In this document: positions 1 to 11,700 of the stretch, in pieces | Position numbering within the stretch: the stretch's first letter is position 1 | How the letters are laid out: every line of letters starts with the position of its first letter | Assembly (NCBI GenBank): GCA_002698785.1 | Contig: PAAG01000019.1 | Span: 1 to 64,000, forward strand | Source: Verrucomicrobiales bacterium | GTDB lineage: Bacteria > Verrucomicrobiota > Verrucomicrobiia > Verrucomicrobiales > DEV007 | DNA length: 64,000 nucleotides | Direction of reading: 5' to 3' | Program-made: the position numbers and the translations under genes | The notes under the pieces: generated by a model | What the model was told of the DNA's origin: nothing | What the model saw: only the letters and a program-made list of their open reading frames with translations | The model's database searches: none

Positions 1-908
1 CAAATCCATTGGGAGCTTCAGACATATCTAATCTCTTATGCCTTGATAAAAAGATCTACTTTTTTGCACAGGACGAAACTGAACAGCGAGCGCTGTGGAG
101 ATCAGATGGCACAGAAGAAGGAACGATACCGATCCATTTGCTCGCGGATGAGCAGGATATCGACGCCGAGTTAGTCACGAAAATGGTGGTCCTCGATGGA
201 ACGATTTACTTTGCCGCTGATGATGGAATCCATGGCGTCGAGCTCTGGATGAGCGACGGCACAAAAAATGGGACACGTCGCCTCTCAGACGATTTCAAAG
301 GACCGGGTTCGTCACTTCCAATTCCGGTTTCCACCAGAGACGGTGATCTGCTTTACTTCAGTACTGGAGGCCCTCTTGATTCATGGCGCCTTCGCCGAGG
401 TACCTACTACGAAGATGGTGACCCGGCCCTCTTTCAGCCCGACCTACTAGCAGGATACAATGATTCCACGATGCGCGGAAACGGTGACTACGATTCCCCT
501 AGTGAGACCCTATTTTTCACATCAAGAAGGGCGAAGCCGGTAATCGGTTATTTTCAGGTAGAGAACGACGGCCTTCTTCCAACAGAAATGATGTGGTCAG
601 GATCGAGAGGAAACTCTCTGTTCAGGGTAATTTATCAAACAAAAGAAAATAAAAACATTACCTCGGAAGTTACTACAGGCACTTACACCGATGATGAGTT
701 GGCCTACGCTGAGAAGGGAACAGAGATTAGAGTTTCCGTCTATCCCAACAAGCGGAAAATTCGAAAAGTCGTGCGCAGAGGCAATGGGAAACGTCGACGG
801 AAAAGAGTGAAATATTTGAGGCGTACGTTCATCACGAACGTTTCAGTAAAGTCAGTTCAAAATGATGACTTGTACGACGCGGGGAGGGTCATAATAAGAA
901 CACGCTGA
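1..908 (+). CDS. ELWxxDGT-repeat secreted protein with QNDG C-terminal domain (5' end outside window)
   Basis: The frame is open to the left edge, so only the C-terminal ~300 residues are present; the first in-window start (TTG at 9) is probably not real. Two clear ELWxxDGT-type repeats are visible (RALWRSDGTEEGT and VELWMSDGTKNGT), each preceded by an IYFxA strand; this motif family forms beta-propeller-like repeats in secreted proteins. After about residue 175 comes a different, basic domain with the motifs VENDG and NITSEVTTG, which matches the C-termini of the genes at 5796, 12105 and 15030. The last 60 residues are very rich in Lys and Arg. Substrate and role are unknown; an extracellular location is inferred from the repeat type and shared C-terminus. 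Confidence 0.75.
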   Translation, partial: NPLGASDISNLLCLDKKIYFFAQDETEQRALWRSDGTEEGTIPIHLLADEQDIDAELVTKMVVLDGTIYFAADDGIHGVELWMSDGTKNGTRRLSDDFKGPGSSLPIPVSTRDGDLLYFSTGGPLDSWRLRRGTYYEDGDPALFQPDLLAGYNDSTMRGNGDYDSPSETLFFTSRRAKPVIGYFQVENDGLLPTEMMWSGSRGNSLFRVIYQTKENKNITSEVTTGTYTDDELAYAEKGTEIRVSVYPNKRKIRKVVRRGNGKRRRKRVKYLRRTFITNVSVKSVQNDDLYDAGRVIIRTR

Positions 909-1261
909 GGGCGTTGCGTGAAGAGGGAGACATTCAGACGGTAATCTGCCAAGGACTATCTGGATATCTCGCTCGGGAAAGAGCAAAGACAGTCCCTCGT
1001 CGGGCAACAATCAGCCTCTCCCTATGAGGCGGGATTTACTCCAGATCTTTTTGCAACCTGCAATGTCCGCTGACTTCTGAAACCCCAGGAGAGCCCATTT
1101 CATATGGAAAATCGCTGAACACCTCCATTTGAGCGCGGGAAAAAGTGAATACTCGTGTCACACGCCTTAATTCGAGAACAAGTCCAAAAGGATGCCATCT
1201 CGTTTTCCCCTGATTTATTCAGTCTGGCGAGGCGGAAATTCACTGAATCCAAAAGCTCAGT
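909..1261. other. intergenic region, nothing recognised
   Basis: About 350 bases between two rightward genes. I see no convincing gene, RNA or strong hairpin. The leftward open frame overlapping it runs mostly through the antisense of the next gene and is not credible. It presumably holds the promoter of the following gene. Confidence 0.5.
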
Positions 1262-2584
1262 ATGAAAGCAGCCATCCCTTCTAAGATCACGATGCCAGCT
1301 CTGTGCATCTTCACCAGCGCGGTCGCCTTTTTTGCCAGTTTTTATCTCTACTCTCACTTTTCGAGACAGTCCGGAGATGCCATGGTCGAAAATTCTACTC
1401 TCCTGGACTCTCCAGAGCAGCCAGCTCCTGCCCCACAGGAGCCAAAGGCGGAGAAAGCAGCGATGGATCCCATCCCTGAAGTCGCGGAAAAGCCCGAAGA
1501 ACCGGCGCCGGAGCCAGAATCCCAAGCAGTAGTCGCGGAGAGCGCGCCGGAAGAGAAAGAGGCACTACCCGCCGAACCTGAGGCGCCCGTGGAGATAGTC
1601 CGAGCGGAAAACCAAGCTTCGGCAGGTAGTCCTCCGCCAGCGATAAATGAATCACTCGACGACGTCAGAGACGACCTTCTTTCGAAAGAACAAAACGTCA
1701 TTCAAGTTCCCGATTTCCCGGTTCCTGGAACGACTGCGACTCCGGAGCCGAGCGGCAGCAATTCCAGTTCGGACTCTGTCGCGAGTGCTAGTAATACTCA
1801 GTCCGAAGCGTCAGAAACTCTAACACCTGATTCACCAATCGAGCCAGGCACCGATCCCGATACGACACCCGACACGGATCCCACAGATCCGACGGATGAT
1901 GCGCCCGCCGCCGGGAGCGTACGGGAAGGCCGTCTCGTTGCCGCACTGGAAAGAGGCGGCGGTGAGAACAGCGGTTTAGCGAATGCCCTTACGCGAGGAT
2001 CATCCCGGACAGATGGGACCGAACCCGTCGAAGAGACCGAGACGACTGCCATCTCTCTCGTTTCGGACGAATCCGTGACTACCAATACACTACCAGAACA
2101 AGAAACTTCTACTGAGCAATCCATGCCTACCCGACCCGCTCCCCAACACGGTCGGGTAGTCGTTGGTCAGAGTGATCTTTACTCGAATGCGCTGGGAGGA
2201 AGCGTGAGCGGTTTGATAGGAGGAATGGACGCGCCTGCCTCGACGCAGCGGGTTCAATTTCGCGGAGGCAACGCAGAGACAGGATTTCAGCACTCGAACG
2301 GTTCCCGGTTTGCGGCCACGCCGAATGTGGTGAATGCAAACATCACTTCGCCAGCGAGGGGCATCCCGAACAATTCGGCAGTATCGGCAGCTGTCAGTAA
2401 TGGAGCTGCGGCCAGCGGAGGCAATGGTTCTTCCCCTGTGATTTCTCCATCTGTCCCGCCTGGAATCGCTAACGGCTCGCCTTCGACAAGCAACGGGAAC
2501 GCAGGCCCTCCGACGAACTTCCCGGGTAAAGCCGGATTTACTCCTCCGGGATTGTCGATCCGCGTGAATGCGGGGCGTCGCTAA
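1262..2584 (+). CDS. membrane-anchored Pro/Glu/Ser/Thr-rich low-complexity protein
   Basis: A 440-residue protein of unknown function. A short N-terminal cytosolic stretch is followed by one hydrophobic segment at about residues 12-30, then an extended region of alternating Pro, Glu and Ala (about 50-130), a Ser/Asp/Thr/Pro stretch with a DTTPDTDPTDPTD core (about 190-215), and a Gly/Asn/Ser-rich tail. There is no recognisable enzyme domain. The pattern of a single membrane anchor and long disordered acidic/proline segment resembles envelope-spanning linkers, but that is only analogy. Codon-position behaviour and the clean ATG after a long non-coding stretch support it being real. It converges on the nucleotidyltransferase-like gene, with 3 bases between the stops. 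Confidence 0.6.
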   Translation: MKAAIPSKITMPALCIFTSAVAFFASFYLYSHFSRQSGDAMVENSTLLDSPEQPAPAPQEPKAEKAAMDPIPEVAEKPEEPAPEPESQAVVAESAPEEKEALPAEPEAPVEIVRAENQASAGSPPPAINESLDDVRDDLLSKEQNVIQVPDFPVPGTTATPEPSGSNSSSDSVASASNTQSEASETLTPDSPIEPGTDPDTTPDTDPTDPTDDAPAAGSVREGRLVAALERGGGENSGLANALTRGSSRTDGTEPVEETETTAISLVSDESVTTNTLPEQETSTEQSMPTRPAPQHGRVVVGQSDLYSNALGGSVSGLIGGMDAPASTQRVQFRGGNAETGFQHSNGSRFAATPNVVNANITSPARGIPNNSAVSAAVSNGAAASGGNGSSPVISPSVPPGIANGSPSTSNGNAGPPTNFPGKAGFTPPGLSIRVNAGRR

Positions 2585-2587
2585 ATT

Positions 2588-3514
2588 TCACACATCGACA
2601 TTGGCGGCTTCTTCTTCTGTATCGATGTCTTCTGCAAGTCGGAGTATATCGACTACGGGATGCCGCACTCCCCTGCCCGATTGTTTTAACGGGCTCTCGT
2701 GACGGAGAAAGATGCCACCGATCGCGTCTTCCAGATCAGGGATGGCAAGGTCGCCTTTCCTCAGGTGATTTGCGATTTTCAGTCCGTTGCCGATCACGGA
2801 ACCGGTCAAGCGAGGAACGCGAAAGGAAACGAGCGTTCGTAGATCATCAAGCAGAAGTTTTCCTAACACGGAACGAATCATTACTCGTTTCCGGGTTTCC
2901 ACGGAGTGGTTTCGGGTCTTGTAGGCGAGGTGGAGCAATTCGTAGAGCATAGCCAGACGCATCGCGTCGGGTTGGATCACGGCGAGATGTCCGGGAAGGA
3001 TACTGACCGGGGCCTGTCCTCGCTCTGGCAGCAGGCTGTAGGCAGGCTTCCACCCGAAGGCACCGAGTTCGTCGTCCACCTCGGGCTTTCTGACAAAGGG
3101 CACCCAGACCCCACAGGGCTCATCGGTTTTGTAGCATTGATAGAGTTCGTCGAGGTCCTCGGCGGTCAATAGAACGTCGTAGGCCAATAGGCCGAGAGGA
3201 CCGTCGCCGTGATGTTCTTTGTGCCCCTCTACAGCTGCTTTGAGATTCGTTGCGACGCTGCCGTTGGTGTCGACGATTCGCGCGCCGAGGCCGAGAGGCT
3301 CGTAGATGCTCGCGGGCCCTGCGATGGTGACCGGTCCGAAGCCACTCGATTTTTCGATCTGTTCGACAAGGAGCGCGATCAATGGGACATCGCCCACTTT
3401 GACCTCGGCCCCTTTGTAAAACGTGGACAAGGAATGGAGGTCGGGACTTGTCTCAGGGAGGTGGCCAGGCGCGTGGTCGCTACCAGCCATAATGGTAATC
3501 GGGATCCGTTCCAT
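2588..3514 (-). CDS. MobA-like nucleotidyltransferase family protein
   Basis: A 308-residue cytosolic protein resembling GT-A fold NTP-transferases (MobA-like, NTP_transf_3). The N-terminus ITIMAGSD sits where the nucleotide-binding loop of the fold starts, then VPLIALLVEQI, a VTIAGP strand, and DTNGSVATNLKAAVE, which matches the usual pattern in which an Asn/Gly loop precedes the helix before the metal-binding strand; LLAYDVLL supplies the Asp of that strand. The typical G-G-x-S-x-R-M loop is not present in canonical form, so the substrate cannot be assigned and enzymatic activity is uncertain. The C-terminal half (about 170-308) is helical with no match I recognise. It stands alone, convergent with the preceding gene. 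Confidence 0.65.
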   Translation of the reverse strand: MERIPITIMAGSDHAPGHLPETSPDLHSLSTFYKGAEVKVGDVPLIALLVEQIEKSSGFGPVTIAGPASIYEPLGLGARIVDTNGSVATNLKAAVEGHKEHHGDGPLGLLAYDVLLTAEDLDELYQCYKTDEPCGVWVPFVRKPEVDDELGAFGWKPAYSLLPERGQAPVSILPGHLAVIQPDAMRLAMLYELLHLAYKTRNHSVETRKRVMIRSVLGKLLLDDLRTLVSFRVPRLTGSVIGNGLKIANHLRKGDLAIPDLEDAIGGIFLRHESPLKQSGRGVRHPVVDILRLAEDIDTEEEAANVDV

Positions 3515-3619
3515 TTCCTTTACTTTACCCGATTTTGAGAGAGTTGAAAGAGATGAGAGCGCGGAGCTAATCGGGCCAAGATCTGCATGGTCTCTCTACG
3601 ATGATAGGATAAAAAAATA

Positions 3620-4234
3620 ATGAATGCGCGGTCTCTTCTTCTATCTCTCGGAATTCTCACCGCATTTGTCTCAGCAAAAGCGGACATCACCATCGAAGTA
3701 ACTGAATTTTCCGAACCAGAAATGGTTGTGATCTCGGCCTCCGGCTCCCTGAATACATCAAGCCTATCCAGTATGATTTCCGCATACGATGGAGGCGGCA
3801 TTTCCCCGGGCGACAAACTCATTCGTTTCTCCGCTCCAGGCGGAGGCACTGCGAGAATATCTTTTATTGGGACGGGCATGATCGATTTCGGTTCCGCCAG
3901 TTTTGTTGCTTGTGACTATTTCGAAGGTGACAATCTCGGACTTGAAGAAAGCCGCCTATCCTTCCCTACTACGTATTCCTCTGGAGATCCTCTTTCGAGT
4001 TCTATGGTCTTTCTCGGGGAATCGATAGCCTCGCTGGGAATTGATGAAGCGGGAGCTCCTTTTTCGGCGACGCTCGCAACGGGAGACAGGATTACGATCC
4101 GAATCGTCAGGCTCGTCGATGCAGCCATACTTCAATCGACACAGGCAAATTTACTGAAGAGATTACGCATTCTAAAAAGGAGCAATAAGTCGCTGAAACG
4201 GAAACTCCGTGCGGCGAGACGGAGGGGGCGGTAG
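3620..4234 (+). CDS. small secreted protein with basic helical C-terminus
   Basis: A 204-residue protein with a good signal peptide (MNARSLLLSLGILTAFVSAKA, probable cleavage after residue 21), then a beta-rich domain of about 140 residues (ITIEVTEF..VVISASGSLN..) and a C-terminal amphipathic, highly basic helix (last 30 residues, about half Arg or Lys). The body resembles the secreted domain of many PEP-CTERM proteins, but there is no PEP motif or terminal hydrophobic helix; the basic helix takes that place. Two other secreted proteins in this window (47995 and 48817) also end in strongly basic segments. Function unknown. The start is preceded by an A-rich stretch (ATAAAAAAATA) with no clear ribosome-binding site. 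Confidence 0.65.
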   Translation: MNARSLLLSLGILTAFVSAKADITIEVTEFSEPEMVVISASGSLNTSSLSSMISAYDGGGISPGDKLIRFSAPGGGTARISFIGTGMIDFGSASFVACDYFEGDNLGLEESRLSFPTTYSSGDPLSSSMVFLGESIASLGIDEAGAPFSATLATGDRITIRIVRLVDAAILQSTQANLLKRLRILKRSNKSLKRKLRAARRRGR

Positions 4235-4518
4235 TTTCTCCTATCTGCCAGATTTCGATTTTATTCCGCGGCAACGGGTGGGTTGGATGGACACTCTAAA
4301 GAGGTGAACCAAGGAAGCAGACTGCACGACTTTCGCGATGCCCTCCCCTCAATCGTGCAAAATACCGAATTATCCCTACCACCTTTGATCCGCAAATCTA
4401 AGAGTCGAGAAATTCACTATAAACTACTCAATTATTAATTGTCATAGATACTGTTCGAGTAGAAATTTGGCGTCACAACACCGGATTCGTTTCCTGAATC
4501 TGCTACCCGCCTGCAAAA

Positions 4519-5739
4519 ATGAAAACCGTTCCGTTCCTCGTCGTACTGTGTCTTTTCGTATTCACAAGTCGCTCCACCCACGCAGATCAGCAAATCGCAG
4601 ACAACCTCTCAGTACAAGGTTTGGCTGTTGGTTTTGATGCGACTACGAATGAAAACTACGATTTCAGATCGTTGATCATCAAAGAGAACAACACTCGACT
4701 CTTTTTTAATGATACTAGTAACAGCGGTTCGTTCCCTACGGTCAACTGGCTGCTGGAAGCCAACGACTCCAACAACGGAGGTCGGAACCAGTTCTCCATT
4801 ATCAACGACGATGCCCAGCGTGCCCTTCTCACCCTGGAAGCAGGCGCCCCGACAAATGCGATTTATCTTACCGACGGCGGAAACCTCGGCCTGAAGACCA
4901 ACGCCGCACAAAAGGACCTTCATATCGCCAGCTCTGACAGCCCTACCATTCGATTTGACCAGAACGATTCCGACGGCCTCCCTGAGCAGGTTTGGGACAT
5001 TGCAGGTAATGAATCGGCCATCCTTTTCCGCGACGACACTAATGGAACGATCCCTTTCCGCATCACGCCTGGCAGCCCCTCTGACGCGGTAGTTTTGACT
5101 CCCCTGGGTATGGGCCTCGGGTTCAACGGAGCCGAGCATAAGTTGCACGTAAGGGAGACAGGTAATGCCGAAGCTGCGGTGATCGAGAACACCAACACGG
5201 TTGTCGGCGGGCGCACTCTTCTCGAGCTCACCAACAACGGACCTGCTACCCTCGTGCTGAAAAACGGAACGGATGCAGCCACCGTCACTGAATTTGAAAT
5301 CACTGCTGACGGTGCAGGGTCTCTTTTGATTGGAACTCCGGGCAATCCTCTCGTCACGATCGATGGCAGCGGTAACCTTACCGCATCGGGAACAGTGAAC
5401 GGTTCCTCCGACCGCAATCGAAAGGAGGGATTTGCAGGCGTTGACGGATCTCAGCTGCTTGAAAAACTCTCTACTATCCCCGTCCAGCAGTGGTCCTACA
5501 AAGGTGAAGAGACCGTCCACATCGGACCCATGGCACAGGATTTTCACAAGGCTTTTGAGTTGGGATCGAGCAACAGAGTGATTTCCATGGCAGACGCCGA
5601 CGGGGTCGCACTCGCATCGATCCAGGCCCTGCACGCGAAAGCGAAGGCAAAAGAGAAAGAGATCGCAGACCTGCGAGAGGCGAATCGGAAACTGGAAGAA
5701 CGGTTGAGCAAGCTGGAGAAGCTCCTCGAACAGCCCTGA
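4519..5739 (+). CDS. secreted fibre-like protein with peptidase S74 intramolecular chaperone domain
   Basis: A 406-residue protein with signal peptide (cleavage near residue 22, STHA-D). The body (25-285) has beta-rich, Asn/Gly/Thr-rich repeats of the kind seen in trimeric fibres (DGGNLGLKT, LHVRETGNAEAAVIEN). Residues ~295-370 match the S74 endosialidase-type intramolecular chaperone: a GSSDRNRK start, LLEKLSTIPVQQWSYKG and HIGPMAQDF. In that family the chain self-cleaves at the Ser-Asp bond at the domain start, here Ser297-Asp298. The last 45 residues form a heptad coiled coil, as expected for trimer assembly. S74 domains are best known from phage tail spikes, but also occur in bacterial surface proteins. 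No phage genes are adjacent, so a bacterial surface fibre is the better reading. Confidence 0.85.
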   Translation: MKTVPFLVVLCLFVFTSRSTHADQQIADNLSVQGLAVGFDATTNENYDFRSLIIKENNTRLFFNDTSNSGSFPTVNWLLEANDSNNGGRNQFSIINDDAQRALLTLEAGAPTNAIYLTDGGNLGLKTNAAQKDLHIASSDSPTIRFDQNDSDGLPEQVWDIAGNESAILFRDDTNGTIPFRITPGSPSDAVVLTPLGMGLGFNGAEHKLHVRETGNAEAAVIENTNTVVGGRTLLELTNNGPATLVLKNGTDAATVTEFEITADGAGSLLIGTPGNPLVTIDGSGNLTASGTVNGSSDRNRKEGFAGVDGSQLLEKLSTIPVQQWSYKGEETVHIGPMAQDFHKAFELGSSNRVISMADADGVALASIQALHAKAKAKEKEIADLREANRKLEERLSKLEKLLEQP

Positions 5740-5795
5740 GTCCACCAAAACGAAGCCGTTCTCATTCCAAGATTCCCCTTTTGCCCCAACTCGAT

Positions 5796-8700
5796 ATGCG
5801 ACGCATCAAGCCACGCGAGAATCTCTTGCGGCGGATATTTCTGCTGGCGCTCTGCTGCGCCGTGATTTCCGCAGCGAGCGCTCAAGAAACGTTAACTGCC
5901 TCAGCGACGGTGCAGAATGGTCCTGTCTCAGCCGGTGAAACGGCAACGATCCTATATCAGTTCATCAATCGCCAAGATGAGGATCTCACGAACATCGATT
6001 TTTCAGTAACTCTTCCGCCCGGAGTCACACTCGCCACCTATGCCGGGACTCCCGTTCAAATTGGCTTTACTACTACCGGTACCCCATCCGGGGCGCCAGG
6101 TGAAAGCACGGCAAGTTTCACTGGAGCGGAACTGTTCGCGGGAGAGACTCTTGAATTCGAGATAGGTGTAACTGCCGCACTGCCAGGCAACTATTCTATT
6201 GTATCAGAACCGGCCTCCTACGACGTAGGGATGGACAGTTTCACGTCGAACGTCGCATTTACTACGCTGCACGTAGTCACAGACGACGCACTGTTCGGCT
6301 CTGCGCTGGACGTGTCTGTGAATGGCACGCAACTGGGTTTCACCGTCTACCTGGAAAACCTGGATTCCGATCCCCTCACCGACCTCAGTGCGGTCCTCAA
6401 TCTGGATGAGGTCTTCGGTGACTTTCACTACGTTGTTTCTTCCCAACCCACTTTTCTGAGCGATCCGGGCACCTTTGAGCTGGATCCCAATTACAACGGA
6501 AGAACGAACACGGAGCTCATTCTCGATAAAACGAATAATCTCCGGTCCAGCGACGATGCTACTCTTGGTGCCGGAGCCTCGGCACAGATCTATTTCACAG
6601 TCGATGTCGCGAATGTTACCGACGAGGGGCTAGGATTCGGCATGTTCGAAGCGCAAGTCATGACAGGCGCACGGACTGCCGCCGGATTAGTCACCACCGA
6701 CCTATCCGACGCAGGTACAAACCCAAACCCGGGTAGCAGTGCCGGCGGTCCCGGTAACGATGACCCCACTGCTTTCTCGGTCGGCATTACCCCTTCGATT
6801 GGTGCTGCCCTGACCACGAACAACATCATTCACAACTCTAATGGAACTCACACGGTGTCTCTACAGCTGGCGGTAGAAAACCTTGGCGAAGCGGAGCTGG
6901 ACAACGTCGCAATCACCCTCGACCTCAACTCCGTTTTCGGAGTAGGTAATTTTTCAATGCTCAACAGCAGTGTGCGTAACGCAAGATACAAAGCAAACAG
7001 CGGGGAACAGCTGATCATTAACTCATCATTCAATGGAAATACGTCTCAGGAAGTGTTCAATCCTGGCAGCACTCTCCAGCCTGCGGAAAAGGCGGTGATT
7101 CTACTTGAAGTAACGATTAACACCGTCACCGATCAGGGCTTTGGCCTTGGAGTCTACCAGGCGCAATTTTCTGTGAGCGCGGACAGCGTCACCGGCCCAT
7201 CAGTGAATGATCTTTCGGACGATGGAACTGTCACCGATACTAATGGCAACAAGGATGCCACTGAAGCAGGTGAAAATGACCCTCATCAAATCGCCGTTCT
7301 TTCCAGTCTTGGCCTATCCACCGATATAACGGCCGTGGGAACCAGTGTTACGCTGGACTACTACATGGAAGTTTTCGGACCTCTCACATTCGACAACCTC
7401 ACGCTTTCTGACAATTTGGATGGCGTCTTTGGACAGGAGAATTACGAGGTTACTTCCGTGTCTCTCATTGATGACCCGGGAACAATTCTCCTCAATCCGC
7501 TTTTCAACGGTGGGCTCGACACCGAGATCATTGCCGATGGCAGCACACTTGCCGGAGGAGACACGGCCCAGATCCGAGTTGAAGTGACTCTTTTCCGCTA
7601 CATCAATCAGGGCCGTGGTATCGGCGGTTACCTGAGTACCGCCATCGCCACCGGTTTGCAGAACGGTGATCTCATGGTGACGGAAACGTCTACCTCTGGA
7701 ACGGATCCCGACCCCAATGGCGATGACAATCCGGTTGAAGCAGGGGGCACCTCTTTCGTTGCATTTCCAGAATCACTGGTCGGTGGAGCTCTTGAAGCTT
7801 CGGTATCAGGAACAGAAGTTACCTTTAATCTCTATCTGGAGAGCTTCGGTGCCAGCACCGCTAATGAAGTGACATTACCGTTCGACCTCGACGAAATCTT
7901 TGGAGAAGGAAACTACACAATGATTGTTGCCCCTTCTTTCATCGTCGATCCAGGGACAATGATCTTGAACGGGGCATACGACGGTACAAGCGACACGAGT
8001 GTGCTTGGCATAGGTTCGACATTGGCGAGCGGAGCAACTGCCCAAATCACCCTGACCGTCGACGTGGCGACCGTCGAAGATGTTTCGGACCTTGGCTTCG
8101 GTGCATACGAAGCCCAGTTCGAAGTGACATCGACGGGTCCCACAGGAGCTATCGCCAGCGACCCCTCCGATTCCGGGCTTAATCCTGATTCTAGCGGAGA
8201 TTCCAATCCATCCGGATTTGGAGAAGACGAGCCCACCCCATTCGTCATCGGTGAGGGCGCACTCGGAGTCGCACTTCGCACAGAAGTTCAGGGCACACTG
8301 GTTCGCCACATTGTTACCCTGGAGAATCTTGGCGATACCCCGATCGAAAACCTTTTCATGGAGAACCCATTGAATCCGGTTTTTGGAAGCGGCAACTATT
8401 CCATTATGCAGCAGCCCAGACTGATTGAAGGACCAAGTACGGTTCTCCTCTCGCCTCAGTTCTTCGGGTTCAACATCTTTGCCAGGACAGTAGTGGGCGG
8501 CAGCATCGGCGCCGGTGAGACGGTTCGCTTCGACTACATCGTCTCGATAAATACAGTCACGGATGTAGGCAACGGATTCGGAGTTTATCTAAACCAAGTC
8601 ACCCTCACTGGCAATAATCTCGAGGGAATGTATATGGATGTCTCCGATGAAGGTGTTTTTCCAGACAGCAATGGAAACGGGGCTGCTGACGATGCGGGAG

Positions 8701-11700
8701 AAGACGACGTTACCAGGAGCACTATCGGTGAAGAGCAGAACATCGGTATGGCTGAGACGGCATCCGTAAGCGGAACCGAAGTCACTCTGGACTTCTTTTT
8801 CGAAAACCTCGGAAATGTGACGCTGGACAATCTCAGCTTCGAAAAAGACCTCGACGAAATTTTCGGTTCGGGAAATTACACGATTACCACGCCTCCTGCT
8901 CTCATTGACGATCCCGGCACTGTGATGCTCGCTGGCACCTTCGATGGAAGTAGCAGCCAGCAGGTCTTAGGTGCAGGCAGCACGCTCGCCGTAGGAGACA
9001 CCGCGCAGATCCAGTTGGTAGTTGATGTTACGAATCCGATTGATCAAGGATACGGCTTTGGCGTATACCGAAGCACCTCACAAGTATCTGGCTCTTCGCC
9101 CACTGGACTCCCCGCATTCGACTTCTCGGACGCTGGAAACGATCCCGATCCCAATGGAAACGGAACACCATTCGAAGATGGCGAGAATGATCCCCTTTTC
9201 TTCGACGTCGATCTCTCCATTATCGGCGTGGCGCTTAATGCGAGTATCGATGGGGCTGTGGTGACCTTCGACTACACAGTGAGAAACCTGGGAGATGTGG
9301 AGCTTACCAACATAAGTATCCCCCACAATCTCGACACGATCTTCGGAGCTGGAAATTACTCCATCGAAGAAGGTCCATTTTACCCTGACCTGTACCGTGG
9401 ACTTCTTCTGAATGAAAATTACGACGGCAGCATGGATACCGAGTTGATCTTTGGTGGAAGCCTCAAAGCAGGTGTCACCGAGAGATTCCGTGTTGTCGTG
9501 AGGGTCAGTGATACACCTGAACTTGGCATGGGGCCTGGCATGTATACCACCCAGGTGACAGTCACCGCAGATGGTCCCAACGGTCAAATCACTGACGTAT
9601 CCGACGACGGAGACGATACGGACATGGATGGAAACGGTCAGGCCAGCAGTAGCGGAGAAGACGACACCACTGCATTTACCGTAGAAAGATCCCGAGTCGG
9701 TGCCGCTCTCAAAGCTACCGTAGACGGTGGTTACGTAACTTTTGACTACACCATCACGAACATTGGTGGTGCAGACCTGACAAATGTCAGCGTGCCGCAC
9801 GACTTCGACGATATCTTCGGAGAAGGAAATTACGCCATCGCCCAGGCACCATCCTTCCCAGGCATGTCGAACGGCCTCGTGTTGAACTCGAATTTCGATG
9901 GCAGCATGGATACCGAACTCATTGCAAGTGGCACTATCCCAGGTGGCGCGAGTTCGAAATTCCGCGTCGTCGTATTGCCCAATACGCTTATCGATTCGGG
10001 ATCTGGCATTGGTGTTTACAGCACTCAGTTTACCGTCACTGCCGACGATCCGATCGAACAATTCACTGATCTTTCAGATAACGGTGAGGTAGCCGACACG
10101 AATGGCAACGAAATGCCCGACGATGCGGATGAAGACGATCCCACGACGTTCACGGTGACACGCTCCCCTATCGGTATCTCTCTCACGGCAAACGTGAGCA
10201 ATCCACTGGTAACCTTCGAGTATACCGTAGAGAACTTCGGCAATCAGGTACTTACGAACGTGAGCATTCCACATGACTTCGATACCCTCTTTGGCGCGGG
10301 CAATTACACCATCGACCAAGCGCCTTTCTTCCCAGGCATGTCCAACGGATTGACCTTGAATGCGATGTTCGATGGCAGCATGGATACCGAGCTTATCGAT
10401 GGCGGAACCGTCCCGATCGGCGCTACCGAGGTCTTCCGCGTAGTCGTCCGTCTCAGCGACACGATCGACTCTGGCTCTGGGCTTGGCACCTACAGCACCC
10501 AGGTAACAGCGACAGCGAACGACGATATTAATACAGTTTCCGACATCTCGGACAATGGAACCGATCCCGATCCAAACGGAAACGGCATGCCTAACGAAGC
10601 GGGAGAAAACGACGCCACACCGTTCCAAGTCGATCGCACCTACCTCGGTGTCGCCCTGCAGGCCAGTGTTGATGGATCGCTCGTTACTTTCGATTACACC
10701 GTGGAAAACCTCGGGGCCGAGACCTTGAGCGACATCAGTCTTATTCACGATCTTGACGCTGCATTTGGTTTCGGAAACTACGTGATTGAAGAAGCACCTT
10801 TCTTCCCAGGAGCTTCCTTCAACCTCATGCTGAATGGCTCGTTCAATGGCGCCGGAGACACGCAGCTCGCCGCAGGCGGAACGATCGCTGCCGGTGTCGT
10901 TGAGACTTTCCGAGTCGTTGTTCGTGTGACTACTCCCATCAACTCGGGAATGTATTCCACCCAGGTCATCGCGAGCGCCAGCGACCCGATAGGAACAGTC
11001 ACCAACGAATCTGTCAGTGGAACCGATCCTGATCCAAATGGAAATGGCAATCCGAACGATGTCGGCGAAGATACTGAGACATCAGTCACCGTTCCGAGCA
11101 GCGTGGGAGGGCTCATCTGGTCCGACCTAGATCGCAATGGGATCTTTGATGGTGGCGACGAAGAAGGCTTCCCGAATGTCACCGTATTTCTCGACAACAA
11201 CGGGAACGGAGTTCTCGATGCAGGTGAACCTTCTGATATCACCGACGTGGATGGTATCTACCTGATTGAAAACCTCGCGGCAGGCTCCTACAACCTGACA
11301 GTTGTTCTAACAACACTTCCACCTGACATGTTCCCTACCAATGGTAGCCTACCCCATGTCACGAGTATCGGAACTGGCCAGTTCCTTCGCGGTGCCGACA
11401 TCGGCTTTGCCGTCCCCCCTCTGGTTTCCCTTCCCGACCTCAGGAACGGTGAGAAGCGCAATCCTCGCTCACACCGTTTCGATAATGTCTATGGAGGCGG
11501 CCAGCGCCTCAACGCACGAACCAAGCGACCGAGCTTCCGCTTTTTCTTCTCCGTCCAGAACGACGGCTATTACGCCGACCGGATCCTGACGCAAGGGAAA
11601 GGAATCTCGAAGCGCAAGTTCCGCGTGAAGGTTCAGAACATCGGAGGTGGCAACGTTACCGGTGCCTTCCTTTCACGAGGACATGTGGCAAATATCGAAT

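Noticed and set aside
4609-5748. Long leftward open frame of 379 codons opposite the S74 gene
   Set aside because: It lies entirely antisense to a well-supported secreted protein, and its composition (many Arg, Cys and Ser, no motif) is that of a shadow frame.
9078-10061. Leftward open frame opposite the giant repeat protein
   Set aside because: It repeats with the period of the sense gene, which shows it is a by-product of the tandem modules.
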